From assembly GCA_938038975.1 (NCBI GenBank), contig CALHVP010000111.1, forward strand, positions 1 to 35,975: a stretch of DNA of 35,975 nucleotides, written 5' to 3'. The notes under the pieces were generated by a model that saw only the letters and a list, made by a program, of their open reading frames with translations, searched no databases and was not told where the DNA came from. The DNA is from an uncultured Maribacter sp. GTDB taxonomy: Bacteria; Bacteroidota; Bacteroidia; Flavobacteriales; Flavobacteriaceae. This document shows, piece by piece, positions 33,976 to 35,975 of the stretch (position 1 is its first letter; the number at the start of each line of letters is the position of its first letter). A program made the position numbers and the translations under genes.

Positions 33976-35349
33976 ATGATTCAAAACGATACCATTATTG
34001 CCTTGGCTACTCCTTCGGGAGCTGGTGCCATTGCTGTCATCCGTATATCGGGAACAGCGGCCATAACATTAGTTTCTAAACAATTTAAATCCATTACCCC
34101 TAATAAGAAACTAAAAGAACAAAAAAGTCACACCATACATTTGGGTCATATCGTTGATGGTGAAATTCTATTAGATGAAGTTTTAATTTCTATTTTTAAA
34201 AACCCTCGCTCCTACACGGGCGAGGATGTCATAGAAATTTCCTGCCACGGATCCTCATATATCCAACAGCAAATAATTCAATTATTTTTAAGAAAAGGGT
34301 GTCGTATGGCATCCGCTGGCGAATTTACCATGCGCGCATTCTTGAATGGGAAAATGGATTTAAGCCAAGCAGAAGCCGTTGCCGACCTCATTGCTAGCGA
34401 TAGTGAAGCAGCACATCAGATTGCGATGCAACAAATGCGTGGTGGGTTTAGCACAAAAATCAATGATCTTAGACAGGAGCTTTTGAATTTTGCTTCCTTA
34501 ATAGAATTAGAGTTAGATTTTTCAGGAGAGGATGTGGAGTTTGCAGATCGAACTCAGTTTAATCAATTGCTACAAAAAATAACTGAAGTTTTTAAAAATC
34601 TCATTGATTCCTTTGCACTTGGTAACGTTATAAAGAACGGTATACCCATAGCAATAGTTGGAGAACCTAATGTAGGAAAGTCCACTTTATTAAATGCTAT
34701 TTTAAACGAAGAACGTGCTATTGTAAGTGATATTCCAGGCACGACACGTGATACAGTAGAAGACCAAATAGCCATTGGCGGTGTAAACTTTAGATTTATC
34801 GATACTGCTGGGTTAAGAGATACTAGTGATAAAATTGAGCAAATAGGAATTGCTAGAGCATTTGAAAAAATAGAACAGGCACAACTTACTATTTACCTTT
34901 TCGAGGCTTCCAAAAACAAGGAAGCAGAAATTAAAATAGTAAAGGAAAAGTATCCTGATAAGAATATACTATTGATTGCAAATAAAATAGATGAGGTTTC
35001 AGAAGATCGGATTAGTAATTTAAAACAATTGTATCCTACAATTGTATTTGTATCTGCAAAAAACAATCTAGGGATAGAAGAATTAAAAAAAACACTATTA
35101 TCGCTATCAACAGCTGGAGAACTAGGCAAGAACGACACTATAGTTACCAACAATCGTCATTATGACGCCCTTTTAAAAGCTTTAGAAGCTATACAAAAAG
35201 TAAAAGAAGCAATGGATATTGAGTTATCTAGCGATTTAATGGCTATAGATATTAGGGAGGCCTTATTTCACTTAGGTGAAATTACAGGTAGTGTTTCTAC
35301 AGATGATCTATTAGGTAATATTTTCTCTAATTTCTGTATCGGTAAATAA
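33976..35349 (+). CDS. mnmE: tRNA-modification GTPase MnmE
   Basis: 457 aa, typical length. The N-terminal tetrahydrofolate-binding domain begins NDTIIALATPSGAGAIAVIRISG. The helical domain contains GEFTMRAFLNGKMDLSQAEAV. The inserted G domain has G1 GEPNVGKST from 229, a DIPGTTRD switch, DTAG and NKID. The C-terminus ends FCIGK, with Cys454 in the family's C-[IV]-G-K motif. With MnmG it installs the (carboxymethyl)aminomethyl group on U34 of several tRNAs; MnmG is not in the window. Confidence 0.97.
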   Translation: MIQNDTIIALATPSGAGAIAVIRISGTAAITLVSKQFKSITPNKKLKEQKSHTIHLGHIVDGEILLDEVLISIFKNPRSYTGEDVIEISCHGSSYIQQQIIQLFLRKGCRMASAGEFTMRAFLNGKMDLSQAEAVADLIASDSEAAHQIAMQQMRGGFSTKINDLRQELLNFASLIELELDFSGEDVEFADRTQFNQLLQKITEVFKNLIDSFALGNVIKNGIPIAIVGEPNVGKSTLLNAILNEERAIVSDIPGTTRDTVEDQIAIGGVNFRFIDTAGLRDTSDKIEQIGIARAFEKIEQAQLTIYLFEASKNKEAEIKIVKEKYPDKNILLIANKIDEVSEDRISNLKQLYPTIVFVSAKNNLGIEELKKTLLSLSTAGELGKNDTIVTNNRHYDALLKALEAIQKVKEAMDIELSSDLMAIDIREALFHLGEITGSVSTDDLLGNIFSNFCIGK

Positions 35350-35439
35350 TTTGAGATAAATCTAATTATTAGAGTGGATTGGAAAAAATTAAATCCATAG
35401 TAATATGGTAACTTTACGGTCCCTAAACTTATTAAGACA

Positions 35440-35975
35440 ATGTTTGATTTCTTCGTTAAAAAAAAATACCTAGTAGATTATTTAGGTGGTTTTACAGACA
35501 TTCACAATCATATTCTTCCAGGAATAGATGATGGAGCTAAAAACGTAAAAGAATCCTTAAGCTTAATAAAAGGAATGGGAGAACTAGGAGTCACAGATTT
35601 TATTTGCACTCCTCATATCATGGATAATTACTATCCAAATACTCCAGAAACTATTAAAAACGCCTTAAATAGTATAGAAAAAGCTCTGAAAGAAAATGGA
35701 AATTCTGATGTTAGAATTAGAGCTGCTGCAGAACATATGATAGATTCAGGATTTGAGACATTGGTAGATACAAATGGTATAATGCCGATTTCAAATCAAT
35801 ATATATTAGTTGAAATGTCATATTTACAAGCCTCATTAAATTTTGATGAATCTATTCAAAAGCTAAAAGACAACGAATTATTTCCCATATTTGCTCACCC
35901 TGAGCGTTACGTATATCTTAAACATAATAAGGGTGATTATACCCGTATGAAAGACCTTGGCATGTTGTTTCAACT
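35440..35975 (+). CDS. CpsB/YwqE-type PHP-domain tyrosine phosphatase (3' part outside window)
   Basis: 178 complete codons are visible from the ATG at 35440 to the window end. The N-terminus has the metal-binding DIHNHILPGIDDGA (20-33; H22, H24, D31), followed by CTPHIM, AAAEHM and FPIFAHPERY, the series of His/Asp/Glu ligands of polymerase-histidinol-phosphatase (PHP) fold phosphatases. This group dephosphorylates tyrosine kinases of capsule or exopolysaccharide synthesis, so an EPS locus may follow to the right. A near-consensus TAACTTTA lies at 35409-35416, 24 bases upstream, as a weak promoter candidate. Confidence 0.9.
   Translation, partial: MFDFFVKKKYLVDYLGGFTDIHNHILPGIDDGAKNVKESLSLIKGMGELGVTDFICTPHIMDNYYPNTPETIKNALNSIEKALKENGNSDVRIRAAAEHMIDSGFETLVDTNGIMPISNQYILVEMSYLQASLNFDESIQKLKDNELFPIFAHPERYVYLKHNKGDYTRMKDLGMLFQ

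Overview
The window is a low-GC (roughly one third G+C by eye) chromosomal segment from a member of the Bacteroidota, most likely the Flavobacteriaceae. The evidence is SusC-type TonB plug sequences, flavobacterial lipoprotein signals (short hydrophobic leader ending in SC), TAnnTTTG-type -7 promoter elements, weak or absent Shine-Dalgarno sequences, a Fe-S single-chain serine deaminase and a DUF2853/CvfB/SPOR-flanked menaquinone locus. I see no insertion sequence, prophage, tRNA, rRNA or CRISPR array. Most genes are core housekeeping genes; the accessory flavour comes from several secreted or lipid-anchored proteins.

Layout. 1-3648 (minus): a three-gene unit made of a 137-aa plug-only protein, a secreted M24 metallopeptidase and a large vWA / carboxypeptidase-regulatory / TonB-plug / TPR hybrid that runs off the left edge. 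A 12-bp direct repeat with a 21-bp period lies upstream. 3747-17217 (mostly minus): a menaquinone locus read as menI-like thioesterase, menF, menD, DUF2853, cvfB, SPOR protein, menA, LytTR response regulator, then a separate TPR histidine kinase, then (beyond a divergent SDR gene) menC, CPBP protease, menE. menB is not in the window. 17272-18503 (plus): a small hydrolase and a GNAT acetyltransferase. 18539-21487 (minus): a YD-repeat-like secreted protein and dnaK. 21875-25201 (plus): an M66-like metalloprotease lipoprotein and L-serine ammonia-lyase, followed by a heptanucleotide tandem array. 25311-28550 (minus): a vWA lipoprotein, purC and phoH. 28680-32225 (plus): a SAM hydrolase-family gene, dnaN and a Cys-rich lipoprotein. 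32300-33788 (minus): DUF4870 and two secreted coiled-coil proteins of opposite net charge. 33976-35975 (plus): mnmE and the start of a CpsB/YwqE-type PHP phosphatase.

How the parts fit. MenF, MenD, MenC, MenE, the hotdog thioesterase and MenA cover most steps from chorismate to demethylmenaquinone, the respiratory quinone precursor. A two-component pair (HisKA_2-type kinase with periplasmic TPRs, LytTR regulator) sits inside this locus. The two best direct-repeat operator candidates lie in front of the kinase gene and in front of the plug/M24/vWA unit, so I infer, without proof, that the regulator controls both.

The most promising undescribed system is the left-edge unit, in which TonB plug domains occur without any visible beta-barrel, alongside a vWA module with an intact DxSxS motif and a secreted metallopeptidase.
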